7,641 nt of DNA from Gammaproteobacteria bacterium (GTDB lineage: Bacteria; Pseudomonadota; Gammaproteobacteria; SG8-11), in contig JACQEQ010000251.1 in the NCBI GenBank assembly GCA_016200445.1, positions 1 through 7,641 of the forward strand. The letters run 5' to 3'. The first letter of the stretch is position 1. The number at the start of each line of letters is the position of its first letter. Of this stretch, positions 5,572 through 7,641 are shown one piece after another. Under the pieces are notes generated by a model, which was not told where the DNA came from, searched no databases, and saw only the letters and a program-made list of their open reading frames with translations. The translations under genes and the position numbers were made by a program.

Positions 5572-7602
5572 ATGTCATTAAGTAACCACATCTCGACATT
5601 ATCAAAGCGTGCTGCGGTATGTGTGCTGGCATTTACCATGCTCGGCTCAGGTTGCGTCGATCCCGCATCGAAAACAACGGCCAACGATCCCGGAAACACA
5701 ACGGGCGGAACATCGAATATAGAGGATCTTTCCGGGCGCTCCGGCCCCGGCACTGGTCCGGTCACGCTGATTCATATAGGCGACATTCATGGCCACCTGG
5801 TGCCACGCGCCAACGTGCGCAGCGACAGCACCGGAAGTATGGAAGGCGGCTTGGCGCGCATGTACACCATGATCAGTCAACTTCGCCTTGAGTCCATCGA
5901 GGACGGCGTTGACCGTTCCTTGGTGGTTAACACCGGCGACACCTTGCAAGGATCCGGCGAAGCCTTGTTCTCGCGCGGCCAGGCGATGATCGACGTGCTC
6001 AACCTGTTCGGTATTGACGTCGATACGCCCGGCAATTGGGATTTTCTCTACGGCCCGGATCGCTTTCTGGAAACCTTCGCCGGCAAAAACGGCAGCCCTC
6101 CCGCAGTAAACTGGAATCCTCTTGCCGCCAATCTCTACTACGCCAATCAGTTCGACCCCACGGCGGTGTGCGGGATCGCGGATGCTGCCGGTAATAAATT
6201 CAAGCGCGTGCTGCCAACTTATCAGATCCGCACCATCGGTAAAGTCAAGGTCGGCATCCTCGGCTTCACGACCGCCCGTGCCATCGCCGCCATCGGGCCG
6301 AAGGTCACGGCGGGATTTCAATTCACCGACGGCAATATCGAACTACCCTGCTACGTCTACGTGCTGCGCAATCAGGAAAAAGTGGATTTGGTGGTGATGA
6401 TTTCGGAGCTGGAAATGGCCCGCGATGTCAAACTCGCCGAAACTTTTGCAGGCGTGGACGTGATTTTAAATTCCGACATGCATGAACGCACCACGACACC
6501 CATCGTGACATCTAAGGGCACGATCATCGTCGAGGAAGGACAAGACGGCACCATGATCGGCGAGCTCAAGCTGCAAGTGAAGAAAGGCCAGCTCGACAAA
6601 TGGAAATGGACGCCGCACGTCATCACGGAAAGAATTCCGGAAAATACGGCCATTTCCGCCAAGATAGCCCAAGTGCGTGCGCCGTTCGTCAAAGGCACGT
6701 TCGTGCCGGATCAAAAAGTATCGGTGGGCGGCAACACCACGACGCTGCTGCGACCGGTGGATGACATCATTGCCTACACCCAGACCGCGTTGCACCGCTC
6801 CAACTTCGTCACCGAGGACATGCCCGGCGTGGTCGAGGGGTCGTCGCATGACTTAATTGCCGACGCGATGCGCTGGGCCGGAATGACCGACGCCGCCGCA
6901 GTGCGGGGCTTCCGTTACGGCACAAATATTCCTGCCGGCGGGCCCATCACCATGGAAGACATTTATCACTTCGTTCCGGTGGCCGCCAAACTGGGCCGCG
7001 GTACCAAAGCTTGCGGCTTTGATCTGAAGACACAAATCGAAAACTCAACCGACGGCACCTTCAACCCCGACCCGCTAAAATGGACCGGCGGCTGGATGTT
7101 CGGCTACAGCAACATCAGCTTCGATCTGGATGCGTGCGCCGGATACCTCAACGACGGCAAGCTGGATCGGGGCACCAATATCAAAGTCGGCGGCGTTTTG
7201 GTTGATACCAAAGACACCTATGACAAAACTACTCAAGCGTGTACCAGCGGTAATCCTGCATATGCGGTGGCCGGTTACTGGTTCGCCGAAGATCCCGGCA
7301 CTATCAACAACTGCAATGCCTGCCGGGGCCGGTTGGTGCAGGTCGTGACTAATGACGGACAGGTGCTGGACGTGAATCCGGCCGCACTGCCCGACAGCAA
7401 TACCTTGCTGGATATCACCGAGGCGGTGGTGAAGTACTTGCAGGCTGCCACCACGGCGGGCGGCATCGGCGGGGTGGTCACGGCAAGCAATTTGCCGCTG
7501 CATCGCATCACGGTAAAACGGTTGCCGACCATCAACCCGTTTCAGTTCAATATGATTCAGCCCTTGCTTGGAGCGACGCTCGTGACTTGCCCGGCGCTGT
7601 AG
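5572..7602 (+). CDS. Exported SoxB-like / 5'-nucleotidase-family metallophosphatase
   Basis: The 676-residue product starts at ATG 5572, with GGGGG 6 bases upstream. A hydrophobic N-terminus (AAVCVLAFTMLGSGC) may be a lipoprotein signal with Cys28 as the lipidated residue, though the -3 residue is not ideal; otherwise it is a Sec peptide. The N-terminal metallophosphatase domain (about 63-350) shows D71-I-H73, G122-D123 and G154-N-W-D157, the last close to the GNWEF of SoxB. The two distal His boxes are altered: ISELE at 278-282 replaces SHxG, and SDMHE (301-305) replaces GHxH. A 5'-nucleotidase C-terminal domain follows (about 393-650): EGSSHDLIADAMRW, RGFRYGTNIPAGGPIT, MEDIYHFVPV. A CNAC pair is at 581-584. 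True SoxB hydrolyses sulfur from the SoxYZ carrier; no other sox gene is visible, so a nucleotidase or unknown hydrolase role is as likely. Confidence 0.85.
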   Translation: MSLSNHISTLSKRAAVCVLAFTMLGSGCVDPASKTTANDPGNTTGGTSNIEDLSGRSGPGTGPVTLIHIGDIHGHLVPRANVRSDSTGSMEGGLARMYTMISQLRLESIEDGVDRSLVVNTGDTLQGSGEALFSRGQAMIDVLNLFGIDVDTPGNWDFLYGPDRFLETFAGKNGSPPAVNWNPLAANLYYANQFDPTAVCGIADAAGNKFKRVLPTYQIRTIGKVKVGILGFTTARAIAAIGPKVTAGFQFTDGNIELPCYVYVLRNQEKVDLVVMISELEMARDVKLAETFAGVDVILNSDMHERTTTPIVTSKGTIIVEEGQDGTMIGELKLQVKKGQLDKWKWTPHVITERIPENTAISAKIAQVRAPFVKGTFVPDQKVSVGGNTTTLLRPVDDIIAYTQTALHRSNFVTEDMPGVVEGSSHDLIADAMRWAGMTDAAAVRGFRYGTNIPAGGPITMEDIYHFVPVAAKLGRGTKACGFDLKTQIENSTDGTFNPDPLKWTGGWMFGYSNISFDLDACAGYLNDGKLDRGTNIKVGGVLVDTKDTYDKTTQACTSGNPAYAVAGYWFAEDPGTINNCNACRGRLVQVVTNDGQVLDVNPAALPDSNTLLDITEAVVKYLQAATTAGGIGGVVTASNLPLHRITVKRLPTINPFQFNMIQPLLGATLVTCPAL

Positions 7603-7641
7603 CAGTAGAGTCTTACGATGCCGAACGGCCCGGTTTTACCG

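Noticed and set aside
5516..5582. 22-codon frame overlapping the start of the SoxB-like gene
   Set aside because: No ribosome site and no recognisable peptide; a leader role cannot be supported from one sequence.
5647..6321. Long antisense open frame inside the SoxB-like gene
   Set aside because: The opposite strand encodes a clear conserved protein; the antisense product shows no family motif and no ribosome site was evident.
7618..7641. ATG near the right edge as the start of another gene
   Set aside because: Only eight codons are visible and no clear ribosome site precedes it.

Overview
The window looks like chromosomal DNA from a proteobacterium, most likely beta- or gammaproteobacterial. 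The signs are moderate GC, a class I c-type cytochrome, a Tat-exported phosphoesterase, exported DsrE-fold proteins and a SoxB/5'-nucleotidase relative, a mix common in sulfur-, iron- or ammonia-oxidising lineages. Genus cannot be fixed from sequence alone. There is no rRNA, tRNA, CRISPR array or intact insertion sequence.

Layout. From the left edge to 1856 lies a minus-strand pair: a Tat-exported calcineurin-like phosphoesterase (975-1856) followed by a diheme cytochrome c (878 to beyond position 1). A spacer of about 470 bases (1857-2326) holds the promoter of that pair, a degenerate palindromic repeat and a terminator hairpin. Next come two minus-strand genes for exported DsrE-family proteins (2327-2980 and 3221-3676). 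Divergent from the second is an ECF sigma factor (3827-4402), overlapped by its membrane zinc-finger anti-sigma factor (4392-5168). After a gene-free stretch of about 400 bases comes a large exported SoxB-like/5'-nucleotidase-family protein (5572-7602).

Main observation. The ECF sigma gene, the divergent dsrE-like gene and the phosphoesterase-cytochrome pair each carry the same upstream signature: (G)GGGAATAAAA, exactly 13 bases, then a -10-like element starting RGT (AGTTGTA, GGTTATA, AGTATTG). In the sigma/dsrE intergenic region the two copies lie back to back and form a perfect 11-bp inverted repeat. The simplest reading is that these are promoters of the ECF sigma factor. It would then activate itself together with its anti-sigma factor, a periplasmic DsrE-like protein, and an exported phosphoesterase/cytochrome c operon. 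This would be a small cell-envelope stress regulon, possibly linked to sulfur or redox chemistry. The inducing signal and the biochemical role of the exported proteins cannot be read from the sequence. The first dsrE-like gene and the SoxB-like gene lack this signature.
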